In this document: one piece after another, positions 49,682-61,004 of the stretch
How the letters are laid out: every line of letters starts with the position of its first letter
How positions within the stretch are numbered: the stretch's first letter is position 1
Source: Ectocarpus siliculosus
Taxonomy: Eukaryota > Sar > Phaeophyceae > Ectocarpales > Ectocarpaceae
Assembly (NCBI GenBank): GCA_000310025.1
Contig: FN649749.1
Span: 2,583,141-2,647,140 of the forward strand
Length of the DNA: 64,000 bases
Direction: 5' to 3'
Made by a program: the position numbers and the translations under genes
The notes under the pieces: model-generated
Told to the model about the DNA's origin: nothing
Database searches by the model: none
Seen by the model: only the letters and a program-made list of their open reading frames with translations

Positions 49682-52600
49682 TGTACTGGTGCTGATGCCA
49701 ATGTATTTAGCTGTGTTTGTCATAGGTCCCGAGCACATATTCTACTTCGCAACACTCGTAGATTGTTTATCCCGGTAATCTCTTTAGTTTACTGTCGTTG
49801 AGCGGACCTCGTTCTGATCGGAAGAAATCATCTGCCTATTCACACAGACCAACAACCCGCCAGGTAATCCCACCCACGTGTCTACTTTGTGGTGACCATC
49901 TAAAACCAGATTTGCTAAGGACCTCATGCGCTTGTGCAAAGGGGTTTCCCATCTCTACGAGGCCGAGCCGCGTTGCGTCTTCCTGCAGTCTCCTGTCTAC
50001 GTCTTCGGCGATATCCATGGGAACTTGGAGGTGCGCTGCAGCAATGGAGGTAAAGTGCTCCTTGCTAGTCAATGTATGGTGATGTTGGTTGCTGTGGCAA
50101 GCGCGCAAACCGAATCGAGATTAAGAAAAAGGAACAGGCCTGACCGACTGATCTTGCCGCCTGGACGGTCCTTCCATGCATAGTTGTACGGCAAATGAGC
50201 TGGCCGATAACCTACCCAACCCAATAGTATCGATAGTACAAGCATCATGTACCCTTTGTTTCTCGCGCAGGACCTGCACTTCTTCGCGGATAACATCTGG
50301 AAGCTGGGGATGAACCTCACCGCCGGCAAGTTTTTATTTCTCGGGGACTATGTCGATAGGGGGCTCCTCGGACTGGAATGCTTGGCCTACCTGTTTTCTC
50401 TCAAGGTGGGTGAATGGATGGTATCGGCCTCGAACCCATTCTTGTCTTCAGTGTGAGGTTGACATTCGTCCGCCTTGTGTTTTGCAATCGTCATCCGCTA
50501 GGGTTACCATTGATAGGTCAAAAGTGTCTTGATTATTTCAACTCTTGGATGATGGCGCTTGTAGTACTGTTGGAAGAGTATTCTCGGAATAGGGCCGGGC
50601 TACAAACATTCTGCCATGGGGGCATATCGGTCGTGGTAACGCGGTTCAGTTTGGGCTATGTCTGTAAAAGGGCTCAAGCAAACGAACCTGCCTTACGTAC
50701 TGCTCCGGCTGGTGATGAATAGCACTCAATATGATGGAAAAGAGTAGAAAAAATGCCGTATGCGAAGCACCAGGGGGAAGAGGGGAGGCCGAGCAACCGT
50801 TCTGGCGCCGGGGAAAGCCCGCGACGATTCGGAAGCACGCGGTATTCCTCGTTGTATTTGACGGTAGCAAGAGCAGCCCTCTCTTCCACCGACTGTTCCA
50901 CACAACGACTCGAAATATAACGGCAGCGCACCCGCCATATTGTCTTCTGTCGCACAAACGTCAATTCTCTGAACGTGGCTTTAGCTTGAGAACCCGGACA
51001 AACTTTTCATGCTTCGCGGCAACCACGAGCTGCGGGATGTGAACGGCTGGGTGGAGTACTACCGGGAGAAGTCGTTCCTCTGGCAGTGCCAGGTGTGCAT
51101 CCAATGCTGCTTTTTCCGTTGCTGTTGTCGTAGTCGCACTTCTACTTTTTCTCTTCGAGCTCGTGGTAACTTTTGGGCTCGACAAAGTGACCACAGCGGA
51201 CTAGAAATATAGGATGATTGGACGAGCAAAAGCCGATCCCTTAAGGAACCCACGCGGAATGCTCAAGGCTTGCGTGCACCCGTAGCTCGTAAAGTAGCCA
51301 TGCCTCAATGATATCGCCTTCCAGGGTCCCCAGCGTCCCGCGTTGTGAGACTCTCTACCATATCGAGATGAAACACCTATTTCCCGCACCAATCATGCGG
51401 AACACAAAATTTCAATTCTGGCGGAAAAAAACCAAAAGTCTCCGACCTGTTGTTCTTTCCAGAACCGATTCGGAGACTCGCTCGGGGAAGATGTTTGGGA
51501 AGCGTGCAACGCGGTCTTTGACCGCATGCCCCTGGCCGCGGTGATCGACCGGGACATATTCTGCGTCCACGGAGGGATACCCCGCCCGCTGGATGGCTCT
51601 TCCTCCCGCATTCAGGTTGGTGGATGGCGTGAGAGGCAGTGGTGCATTGTGTTGGCCGGCGAGGTTCTACATTATCGACATGACCTATATGTCCAAGCCG
51701 GGACATTTGACAGCGGCCAAGCACTTTTGCTGCTACTGAATGCGTCAATGGGCAACCACGCCCTCCAGCCCTCGGCCTGGCTTAACAAATCCCTCTAAGA
51801 AGCATGAGTTGCAGGGGTAGGCATCCACAATAGAATGCACGCTTGAAAGCAATAGAGCGTTGATACACACAACAACGCAACAACCTGGTGATTCGAGGCG
51901 TTACTACCGCAGGCTCGGGGAACGGTCGGCGACAAGCCGAACGAGGTAGGTATTAGCAGTCTCATCGACGCTAGAAGGCACAGGAGATTGGTCACGTTCA
52001 CCGATAAACACTTGTGCTACCTGTATCGGCGATGCGTATTGGTTACCGCTTGGCTGGCCAGCCGCACACAGGACCAGGCACGCTCGTGAAAAAAGATGGG
52101 CGCCACATCGCACGTGCTCGAAAAAGAGCGTCAAGAATAGCGTAAGACGGTGTCGTTTTTTCGGTCTATGCCTTCGCGCATCTGGAAAAACTCATCGACC
52201 ACCCCCAATAGCCCCCATGGTTCGGGGAGAACGACGTGAACCCGAAACCATCCGTTCTAGACATCGGTTCACAACCCCCTCCCATGCGCTGCAGCGTATC
52301 GCTCGCAGGCCATCCCCTTAGCACCTCGACTCCTCTCCCTCTCCAAAAATATCGCTTGATTTCTGTGACACTGTCCTAGGCTACCCTTCACCTGGGAACC
52401 TGTGATCACTCTCTGACATCAAACTCAGCAAGTCTTTCACCACCACCGTCAAACCGTCGCTCTGGTGTCCGCAGGACATAATGTCAGTCCCCCAGGTGGC
52501 GGGAGTGTGCCCGCCCAACGACCTCGAGACGTTCGAGTCGCAGCAGGTTGCCTCGGACTGCCTCTGGTCCGACCCAGCCAAAGGAGACCAGGCGAGACCT

Positions 52601-55600
52601 ATGCTAAATGTTCCCCTCAACTGTTGAATGCCGTTCGCGTCTCAAGAAGATATTCGTCAGGCTTGACTTACCGCTTCTCGCTGTGACACGCGTCTCACAG
52701 AAAGTACCGGCACATTCACACGAACCCAACAATCAGCATTGTCTTGATATTTATTGTGTGGAACCAAGGCCGAGCATCGTTGCCGTGGTCGCGTTCACAT
52801 TCTACTTCGTTTTGAAGTTTATCCACTACCCCTTCTTCCCTCCTCTTTGAGCCAAAGGACGGGTTTCCATTTGCAAAAGGTCGAGGACAGCTTATCACTG
52901 CTTGGCTTGAAAGATTCTTATCTACTTGAAATTCCTCCCTGGTTGTCTTGCGACGGACGGACGTGGTCGTGCGAGGCGCACTACCGTACTTGCACTTGGG
53001 GGGCATGTGACATTCTGTTGTTTCTTTTTCCCGGCGGAATGAGCCAGTGAGAGCGAGCACGAAGAGATTCGAGATGGGATCGGGACGTGTTTATCGCAAC
53101 AAGCCTCCATCGCGTTTCTTAAATGCTTGAAACACACGTGGAAGAACGTAGCCCCCCGCATGCTGGCAGGCCCTGCGGCGAAAACTAACACGTGGTTTCC
53201 AGGGTAAAACCGCACCCACGCACCAAAAGGATGCAAAGCAATGATTTGGAAACATCACCCAAAATAAGCCTTTCACCTGCACGCTTGTTCGCTGGGGAGG
53301 GTATCCTCGGACTCAGCCTTTTGAGGCAAGCCCGGGGAAGGGATAAACAATTTCTCACCCTGGTTGGTCACAACGCCTGAACATCAACAATATTGCGTCG
53401 ACCATTCACTTAAACGTATGGAGATGTAACGGCTGCGTGCTCCATGCATGGAGCTATCCTCTCCAGAAGACAATCTCGGACAGAATGGACTGGGGGTGCG
53501 GGGTGCTGTGGCGAACATGTTCAACACGTTCGTTTCTTCGTTCACCGACTTTCCTCGAGACAATAGTACCGGGAGCGTTGTTTGGCAACGTATCGATTCA
53601 CACACCCTCCACTGGGTTCTTTTGGAAGCCGACATCCCTTCCCTCATTTGTTGTCGTACCTTTCATCATCGCCTAAAGTTCTGAGCAAAAACACTTCGTA
53701 CTTACGCACGAAATGTCTCTTATACTTGCGATCATCTCCAGGAGGACGCAATCGGGCCGTCCGGTTTCGGGGAGAGCTTGAGGGGGGGGGGGGCTATCTG
53801 CTTCGGCGCCAAGGCGATCGATGACTTCTTGGCACAGGGAGACCTGAGTTACATCGTGAGGGCCCACGAGGCTCACTCGGAGGGTGTTTCCTTGAGCAAG
53901 GGGGCCAAAGTGTTCACGGTGTTCTCCACGTCCAAGGACCACGGGCAGGGAAGGGGGGCCATGTGCGGCTGCATCCTCGTAAACCACGACAAGCTACAGG
54001 TAGGTTTCGTGCTGTCTATGGGACCGCCTTCGCGCGATTAATGAGCTAACGAGGAAATAGAACAGGGAGGGGGGACGCAGACCGTATTCCCTAACCCTAA
54101 CCCTAACCCTAACCCTAACCCTAACCCTAACCCTACTTTCCCGATTGCATGTTTTATCCAACATGTTTGAATAATACGAAAAACCTGCCAAGGCTACTGC
54201 TTCTATCTCTGTAGGGGAAGCCCAGTTTTCAAGAATTTTTCGTGTTGTCTGCTGTCTCAAGCTGCTGCTGCCTCGCTTGTAAGGCCCGAGCGCACGCCAG
54301 AAATGTCGTTGCAAATGGTAATAATGACAGGTCCTGATCGCTACTACATTCGACATGTGTCACCCCAATGCCGTCGCTTTCAAGTGGGTTTATAGCATAG
54401 CATTTTTGGAAGTTTTGCGTGAGGAGAAGAGGAGCGCAGCTGTTGCTTCTCGAAGACGGCATTACGGATGCCGGGGAGCAGAAACCTACGAAATCGACAC
54501 CCTTATGAGCTTTCTGCAACGAAGGATGGAAGCAGACGAAACTAACTCTGGTTCAACTGAAGAACACAGCAATTGTTTCCGCAGGTTTTGAGCTACGGTC
54601 AGGCGCCATCCGATTTTCTTGCACACAATCACGAGGGAAAATGCCAAGCAATACTGATATAGTCGTCCATATTCGGCAAAAATCAATACTGATATAGTCG
54701 TCCATATTCGGCAAAAATGTCGCCCGCGAAAGCATAGATCCGGAACAAACCGAAGAGCGCTACTACCTATTAAGACCTGGTGCATGGCGTGGTTTTCCTG
54801 CAAGACATGAGGCCAGCTCCGGAAGGAGAGACCGTGGTGCGGATGTCGTCTTCGCGTAGCTTGCCGTGCCTATATCTGTGTCTCACGCAAATAGAGACGG
54901 TGTCGAACAGAATTAGTGTGTTGGCTGACCCATCTCACGTGGTATCACAGTCCTTCAAACACGTGAAGCGCACGACATGTCATTTCTTGACGCACGGGAG
55001 ACAACGGGTAAACAAGAACGGCATCGTTCATGAACCGTTCGCGAGAACACCACCATCGCTCGCTTCCTGCTTGCTTGGTCCACGTGCGACCCGAACAGGT
55101 CATCAATCGTTCTGTCCGGTACAAGAACCGTTACGTGCACCGAAGGGACAGTTTGTCACTGGCGAACATCACCCTCGACGAAAAGGAGAAGCTCGCAAAG
55201 ATAGGTGAGGGAGAAGAAGCGAAAAGGGAACACTTTCTTCCCTTCCACTCCAATACTGCGAAAATCGACTGCAACAATGAAGAAAATGTCGAAGAATGGA
55301 TGATGAGGGTTATAGTCGTCGTGCCCCTATCCCCCGGGTTACTCGTGACTCATGAAAAAAGTTCACGGGAAACGAGCACGGGCTAACGTACTCATGGAAG
55401 TGTCTCGTCGCCTCCGGCATTGACGACGACCTTCTACATACGTGCGGCGTCTCATAAAGTGCTATCCACTTATAGCCGTGACGGTTGTGTTGCAACTGCA
55501 TACAGGTGTTGTGACCGACAGCTACGACGACGGAGCTGACGGTTCTTCCAGCGAAGACGGAGACAACGATCCCGGCGAGGAAGACGTAGAAGAGGACGAA

Positions 55601-55837
55601 GAGGACGGCGCCGCTGGAAACACGAACACCGGTAGCAGGGCTAGCGGCGGCCGCAGCCAGTTCGATAAAAACTTTGAAGATCGCTACAGTCACCCCGTAG
55701 GGGACGAAAGGTATTCGTCTGACGATGGGGGGTCGAAAGCTCACAAAAATGGCGGCGGCGGCGGCACCACTAGCACCAGCACCAGCAGAAGTCCTACAGG
55801 AGGAGGCGGTGCTGGGCAACAGAGGCGGCGGACGTAG
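47609..55837 (+). CDS. PPP-family Ser/Thr protein phosphatase, copy B
   Basis: Paralogue of the divergent minus-strand gene and complete here. Exons: 47609-47965, 48676-48893, 49910-50030, 50271-50405, 50985-51092, 51463-51615, 52475-52591, 53742-53999, 55099-55204, 55506-55837, all in phase, about 634 aa. The helical N-terminus [18 protein letters not shown] is followed by the PPP core: FGDIHGN (224-230), GDYVDRG (257-263), LRGNHE (about 287-292), CVHGGIPRP (His349) and [11 protein letters not shown] (His445). All metal-binding and catalytic residues are present. Where PP1/PP2A have SAPNY the protein reads [10 protein letters not shown], so the inhibitor-binding loop differs. The C-terminal tail is acidic, then Gly/Ser-rich. 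The donor of exon 52475-52591 is GC. Start is uncertain: the frame is open back to ATG 47609, but splicing from ATG 47464 (exon to 47711, acceptor 47799) is also in phase. The catalytic call is firm; the subfamily is not known. Confidence 0.88.
49637..49680. repeat. (GTTGCT)n hexanucleotide repeat
   Basis: About seven units of TTGCTG/GTTGCT in intron 2 of phosphatase copy B. Confidence 0.9.
54089..54135. repeat. Interstitial telomeric repeat, seven perfect CCCTAA units
   Basis: Seven uninterrupted CCCTAA units plus a partial eighth lie in the intron between exons 53742-53999 and 55099-55204 of phosphatase copy B. Perfect conservation suggests a recent insertion, for example at a repaired break. 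Confidence 0.95.
54649..54718. repeat. 35-bp perfect tandem pair in phosphatase copy B intron
   Basis: CAATACTGATATAGTCGTCC plus 15 more bases occurs twice without mismatch, 500 bp from the telomeric block in the same intron. Confidence 0.9.
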
Positions 55838-58800
55838 GATTTAAGACCCACAACGACCACGACCACTTTGATGCACTGGTTGTCGTTTTGCGTACATGGT
55901 GTGAGGCCGCGTGTAACTCCCGAGTAGTCATTTCTAGGTCGCACGACGTCCCCGGCTTCATCCACGGTAGTTGCACAAGTTCTACCTGCCAATAAGAGGA
56001 TGGGCTTCCAAACTTGGGGGATACCCTTCCTGCGCCGGGTGCTTCCCCCTGATGGGCTCTTGTGCTTCTCTTGCATGGAACATGCCATGTCGAGACCATG
56101 ACCCACACGGAGCCGTTTCCGGCCAAACAGAACAACTATTCTGATTTACGAACCTGCGGGGAATTTGTGAGGGAGGGAAACGTTGCAAGGCCTGGGATGC
56201 AGGGAATAGCACCAAGGGATGATGTGGGGGGAGATGGGTGTTTGATATAGTGTGACCTGTTCTTGGGGTGGGAAGAAGCATGGTTGATAGTTTAGGCTAG
56301 TGGCTTTGGAAGAGATGCTGGTGCCGTTCATTGGTTGCGCGTTCTTTCTCATGTAGATAGGTGTCACGGTGCCACACCCACCGCACAACAAGTAGAAATT
56401 ACTCAAGGCAAATCGGTACCTAGAGAGGGCCGAATGGCACACGGGGCGGTCGATGGAATTTTTAGTGTACTCAATCTCTTGTTTTACACAAAGGATCATT
56501 GTGGCTAATTTCGTCCAAGAGTTTGTCAACAGGGTGTCAACCGATAGTTCGCCTTCTGTGCGAGTATTAAAAAAAAAAACGAGCCTCCAGACTAAGTTCG
56601 TCGGTACCAATTTCATGTGGGTAGGGGCCTTCATGCACTATCCCGTAGTTGGTCAGCTGAGAGGACTACTTGTACTCTACTCTCCCTTTGGGCCTTACAG
56701 AGGGAAGACCACAGGACCGAAGGGACCGAATCGCCGGGTCGAAGAGACCGACCATCAGGACCATTTAGTTCCCTCATTGTCTGTGGTTCATGTTGTTTCA
56801 CCGCCCGAGCCTTGAAGGCACACCCTGGGTCCATCTTCTTCGTCATTTCAGACCCCAGTGACGTGCCTCGCGTTCACGGTCGAGCTTATCGTGTATCTGA
56901 TTATGCTCAGAGGTGTTTGTTGTTGCACCACCCTCATGTGAGGGCTGTGAGACCCGCATATCGCTCCCAGTACCAACCGTCCGTGACGATGCCGGACGGT
57001 TGTCCGCCTACCACTTTTTATCGCGGCGAGTCGTCTGAGCGGGGTGAGGAGGTGGTGGTGGTTTTCAAGAGCGAAACTCGTACAAACTCTATGTAGCCAC
57101 AAGAGTATGACCCTCATCGTGCTCAGTGAGCCCTCTGACAGAAACCGTTCATATATATAATTGTGTGCCGTTCTTGTAGTGCAAAGCCGACCAAATTGTC
57201 AATCAATTGTTGTATGTCGCTGCTGTTTGTGCGATGCTCCCAAGTTGCCAAAACATCAACACGACGGCGCGATTCACAATGGTGGTCGTTGTCCGCCAGA
57301 AGGTGGCAGTGCAGGTTGTGCGACGCTGCCGCCTTGTACTCGTTCGATATGGAAGCCCGGCACGCTGACCAACGGAAATTCGATTACGAGAATGAGTGTA
57401 GAGTAGGCAACCAACCGTCGTTTGTGCTCCATGCTCTTGGAGCATACAGAGTAGCAGCGCATTTTTACACGCCGTGAACGCAGCTTACCACCTGCAAGCA
57501 ACCAGCACGGGCAGGTACGATAGGTGGGTTGGTTTTGCTTCGTACGAATGAGAAGGTGCCCCCCGACCGTGGTTGTTGTTGCACAGAAGCATCACCTACC
57601 TTGTACTTGAAGCATATCTTTGTGGTAAACACGATGTACTTGATTGACTGAATCACAAGCAAGCACGTAGATATGCTTCGTTGTATAAGCAAGTTATTAT
57701 TTTTCGGTGAGTTGGATTAGAAACAAAATAAGGCGGGGGGGCGGGCTCCTTCCTAGTTCTACGTGATAAACCCAAGGGTTAGATATATGTTCTGCAGACT
57801 TCCCTCTGCTTCACGTTTTCCCGACAAATGCACTTGCTCGCTTGTTGTTCGAATCCAGGCCCGACCCTACTCGATATCGGCACTGCATACATCACTGCGG
57901 CAGTAAACACCTCCGCTGAAATGTTGTACTAGAAAATGTTGGGTACTACAGTAGGTATGTCTTTGGTGCAGCGTCTTGACAAATAACACGCTTCACTTGC
58001 ACCTGCCGATGACGTGAACAAGGTTCTTCGGTACACCTGGGTGCTCAAGGCCGACTTCGCCCTGAAGGGCATATCTCATCGGTCTTTTACTCTTGTCTTG
58101 AGATAGAGGTGAGACACAAGCTAACGCTAATAAATCCGAACACGCCAGATATTTGACGGGGTGGGGTCGTCGCGTGTCCAATCGTGCGCAGAATATCGAG
58201 CTGGGGTCCCGATGAACTGTGTACCCCCGCGTAAAGCAAAACCCGTCTGACTTATCGAACAGAGCAAGATTGGTAAACCTCGTCTCCTCCAGAATTGGCA
58301 CGAAGACTGACTGTGAATCACCAGATTCCCCGAAACTTTGACTAGTTATTATGGATATTATTGTTTCATTTGAATTTGTTTTTTTAGCGTTCCCGCACAG
58401 AATTTCTGTCGGGTAGGAGTTCCAATCCGTGGCCACACAGAACAAGCGTTACTCCCCTATATTCACCCCTCCTGAGGTGCTCCCCTTCGATAATACGCGG
58501 GAAAAGTGCAGCACTCTCTTTCCTCGAAGTGTACTCGGAATAGCAGGGCGATTTTCAAAAGAAACGCAATGAATGGTAGATGCCAAACCGGTCTGCCTTG
58601 TTGTATGGTAATGCAGCTGGGCCGGGGGGGTACGGTTCAAAGCGGACGTTCTCCGAAATCCTCGTTGGGAATATATTGTGATGACGAATCTAGACAGAGA
58701 CAGCACATCAACCAACAAAGAGGGGGGTGGAGAATTAAGAACAAGCCCCTCGTACGGGGTACGAACTCGAGGGATATTTCAGTGCTACTCCCGAGTCCTG

Positions 58801-59040
58801 TACGTGTTGCAGACCGTATTCAGGGCGTTCCAATCATATTCCTCGTGTATTCAAATGCATGTAAATAGCCGCCGTCGCCACTGTCACCGTGGTCACCTTG
58901 TCCTTTGATGTGTCCACGGTGACACTGCTTCGGCCGGATAGAGGACATCAGCGAAACGAACGTGACAAAATGTTTGAGATGTTCGTGGTATGGGTATTGT
59001 CCAGGTACGGTATGTAGGCCGATCGTTTGTTTGCTGACGA
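55838..59040. other. Region downstream of phosphatase copy B with no supported gene
   Basis: The first few hundred bases should be the 3' UTR. Later there are medium open stretches, for example 56617-57096 and 57163-57477 on plus and 58445-57993 on minus. None has a recognisable domain, paralogue or consistent splice frame. I see no tRNA or rRNA. Confidence 0.5.
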
Positions 59041-59059
59041 GCCGTCACGGTTGTAGTCG

Positions 59060-59300
59060 TGTACAAACGTTGGAATATGCACCACATCGACTCCGTCGAA
59101 CTCCTCAGCCAACGCGAAGCGCCTATCACCGCGGGCAGAGGAAACCACAAGGTGGCAGCGGCGGCGGAGTCGGCTATATCCATGCATGCTGTCACCGCCC
59201 GATCGCCAGGGAGGCGGTGAGCTTGTCCATGCGCTTCGCGTTGGTTGAGGAACTCGACGGAACCGATGTGATTATTGATGTTGGTACACAAGTACAGCGA
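59060..59300. repeat. Inverted repeat 1
   Basis: Left arm about 59060-59122 and right arm about 59230-59300. The right arm reads GCGCTTCGCGTTGGTTGAGG onward, and the left arm read backwards gives GCGCTTCGCGTTGGCTGAGG. Both arms translate similarly in opposite directions (RFALVEELDGTDV on plus, RFALAEEFDGVDV on minus), and many differences fall at third codon positions. Confidence 0.8.
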
Positions 59301-59422
59301 CGATTACCTATTCGACATGCGACCCATCTTCACATCAAAGAGCCCTCCCCAGGAATTTACGCTACCACGTGCTACCACCATCAACTGAAAGAAGGTCCTG
59401 TCTGCGTGTTTTCTAACCCCAG

Positions 59423-59630
59423 GTCTTCGGTCCCACCAAGGTGTCTGCCCCGGCAAGCACCATTCCTCCGAGTGCTCCGCCGCCAATTCGTCGCCTACTA
59501 CATGGAAGGAAACCGGCGTTCGGTGGGTTCTCGCCCAATCCCATCCCGACCACCACTTCATCGATGTTTGCAAACGTCGACCGGCCCTACCATCCGCCCG
59601 CGGATCTTGTCGTCACCGAGTATGCACAGG
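59423..59630 (+). CDS. Possible orphan exon of an unrecognised gene
   Basis: An acceptor (CTAACCCCAG) and a donor (CACAGG|GTGGGC) bound a 208-bp open frame coding VFGPTKVSAPASTIPPSAPP, then a segment with KPAFGGFSPNPIPTT and DRPYHPPADLVVTEYAQ. Composition looks coding rather than random, but I recognise no family and found no partner exon up- or downstream. It could be a remnant broken by the surrounding inverted repeats. Confidence 0.25.
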
Positions 59631-59769
59631 GTGGGCGGGGCGAGCAGCGCGAAAGGGGCGGCAGAAGCGGGCCACGTCAGCATTGGGGCCGTCCGTGGAA
59701 CCGGCGGTGGTGGCGGCGATGGCGGCAGTGACACCCCCCACCGTGCCGTCGGTGCAAACCTTCAACGGA

Positions 59770-60178
59770 TTGGCGGCGGCGGTAGCGGCGGCGGCAGTAG
59801 TACCCGTCGCGGTGCCCTCGGGACAGCTCCTCAACGGATCGCGGGCGGCGGCGGCGGCGATGGAGCAGCCACCTTCTTGTCATCCCTGTTCCAGACACAA
59901 CAACGCGGCCGACAAGACATGGACGTCGATCCGTCCATGTCCGAGCGCATTGTCTTGGATCGACGTCCATGTCTTGTCGGTCACGCTGTTGGGTCTGGAA
60001 GACGGTTGGCAGAAAGGTTGCTGCTCCAAAGAGCTGCCCCGGAAGGGCAGTGGGGGGATTCACCGCCGCCACCCCCACCCCCGCCGCCCGCGATCCGTTG
60101 AGGAGCTGTCCCCAGGGCACCGCGGCGAGCATCACTGCACCCGCCGCTACCGCCGCCGCCGACCCAAGAACTCGGCCG
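59770..60178. repeat. Inverted repeat 2, long imperfect palindrome
   Basis: Left arm about 59770-59931 and right arm 59958-60178, with a 26-bp loop. The innermost 22 bp pair perfectly (CGACAAGACATGGACGTCGA+TC at 59910-59931 against 59958-59979). Outward blocks such as GGGACAGCTCCTCAACGGAT at about 59819 and its reverse complement at about 60092 also pair. Indels and GCC/GGC-run length changes make the arms unequal. Confidence 0.9.
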
Positions 60179-60205
60179 AGACGACACGGACATCGACTAG
60201 TCGAA

Positions 60206-60491
60206 GTCCGAGCGCATTTCTGTAGCCAAGGTGATGATGGCTAACGCCTTGGCATCGCTCGCCCAGGCTAAATGGAGCCTCGCTGGCCAGGTCATGACCA
60301 AGGCCGACGGAGAGTCAAGATTCCCCCATGGCGCCTTGGAGACCGTCAACTCCGCGGTCGGGATGACACCTTGCAGGGCTCTTGCGCCTTCATCGGCCTT
60401 GGACATGGCGCGGCCAGCGAGGCTTGTTTTAGGGCGAGCGACACCAAGGCGTCAGCCTTCATCACCTCCGCTTTCGGAAATGCGCTCGGAC
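60206..60491. repeat. Inverted repeat 3
   Basis: Left arm about 60206-60345 and right arm about 60350-60491. The left begins GTCCGAGCGCATTTC and the right ends GAAATGCGCTCGGAC. Inner blocks GACGCCTTGG/CTAACGCCTTGGC and GCCTCGCTGGCC also pair. Translations of the two arms in opposite directions are similar (ANALASLAQAKWSLAG versus ADALVSLALKQASLAA). Confidence 0.9.
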
Positions 60492-60534
60492 TTGGACGAA
60501 TCGACGTCCCATGTCGTCTTGGTCGAGTTGATCG

Positions 60535-60712
60535 GTCTGAAACAGGAGGTGGCTGCTCCAAAGAGCGGTCCCGGACGGGGCAGTGGGGCGAATCACCGCC
60601 GCCACCCCCGCCGCCGCCACCGGCTATCCATTCAGGAGCTGTCCCGATGGCATTGCGGCGGGCATCACCGCGGCCGCCGCTACTGCCGCCGCCGACCCAA
60701 TGCGTTCGCCTC
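60535..60712. repeat. Third copy of the inverted-repeat-2 arm
   Basis: Direct repeat of the right arm of inverted repeat 2 (about 59990-60178). Shared blocks include GCTGCTCCAAAGAGC, GGGGCAGTGGGG, TTCACCGCCGCCACCCCC-like and GAGGAGCTGTCCC/CAGGAGCTGTCCC. The arrangement across 59.77-60.71 kb is arm A, A reversed, arm B, B reversed, A reversed. Confidence 0.8.
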
Positions 60713-60835
60713 CCACACCTTCCCCCCCCCTCCCTCCTGGTTCAATGATCTTGAGACACGCTTGCTTGTGGGACGGAGGTGAAGAAGTCATGTTGTATGT
60801 CCTGGGACTTCGTGGAGTCATGGTGGTGGCATACT

Positions 60836-60900
60836 CAGAGGTGGTGGTGCAGGTGGTGGTTCTCGTGGTGGTGGTGGCCGCCAATGGTGGTGGCACCGGT
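60836..60900. repeat. (GTG)n-rich tract
   Basis: Interrupted GGTGGT/GTGGTG trinucleotide tract between the inverted repeats. A further GGCGGTGGC tract lies at about 61350-61380. Confidence 0.8.
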
Positions 60901-61004
60901 CGTGGCGGTGTGGATGTTGATGATGAAGATAGCACGCGCGATGTAGGTGTTCTTGGTTGTAGCGGGGAAACGTGCTGGCGGCTACGGGTTGTGCATGGGT
61001 GGGA

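Noticed and set aside
57163-57477. Possible zinc-finger-like frame with WQCRLC and ARHADQ
   Set aside because: Has a CX2C and one His at plausible distance but lacks a second His/Cys partner; no neighbouring exons.
57846-57870. GTTCGAATCC, resembling a tRNA T-loop
   Set aside because: No matching acceptor stem, D-arm or anticodon arm can be drawn upstream.
58962-60101. Plus-strand open frame of 379 codons across the inverted repeats
   Set aside because: Much of its length is GGC-repeat and inverted-repeat sequence read in a frame that gives Gly/Pro runs. The coding-like exon at 59423-59630 is in a different frame.
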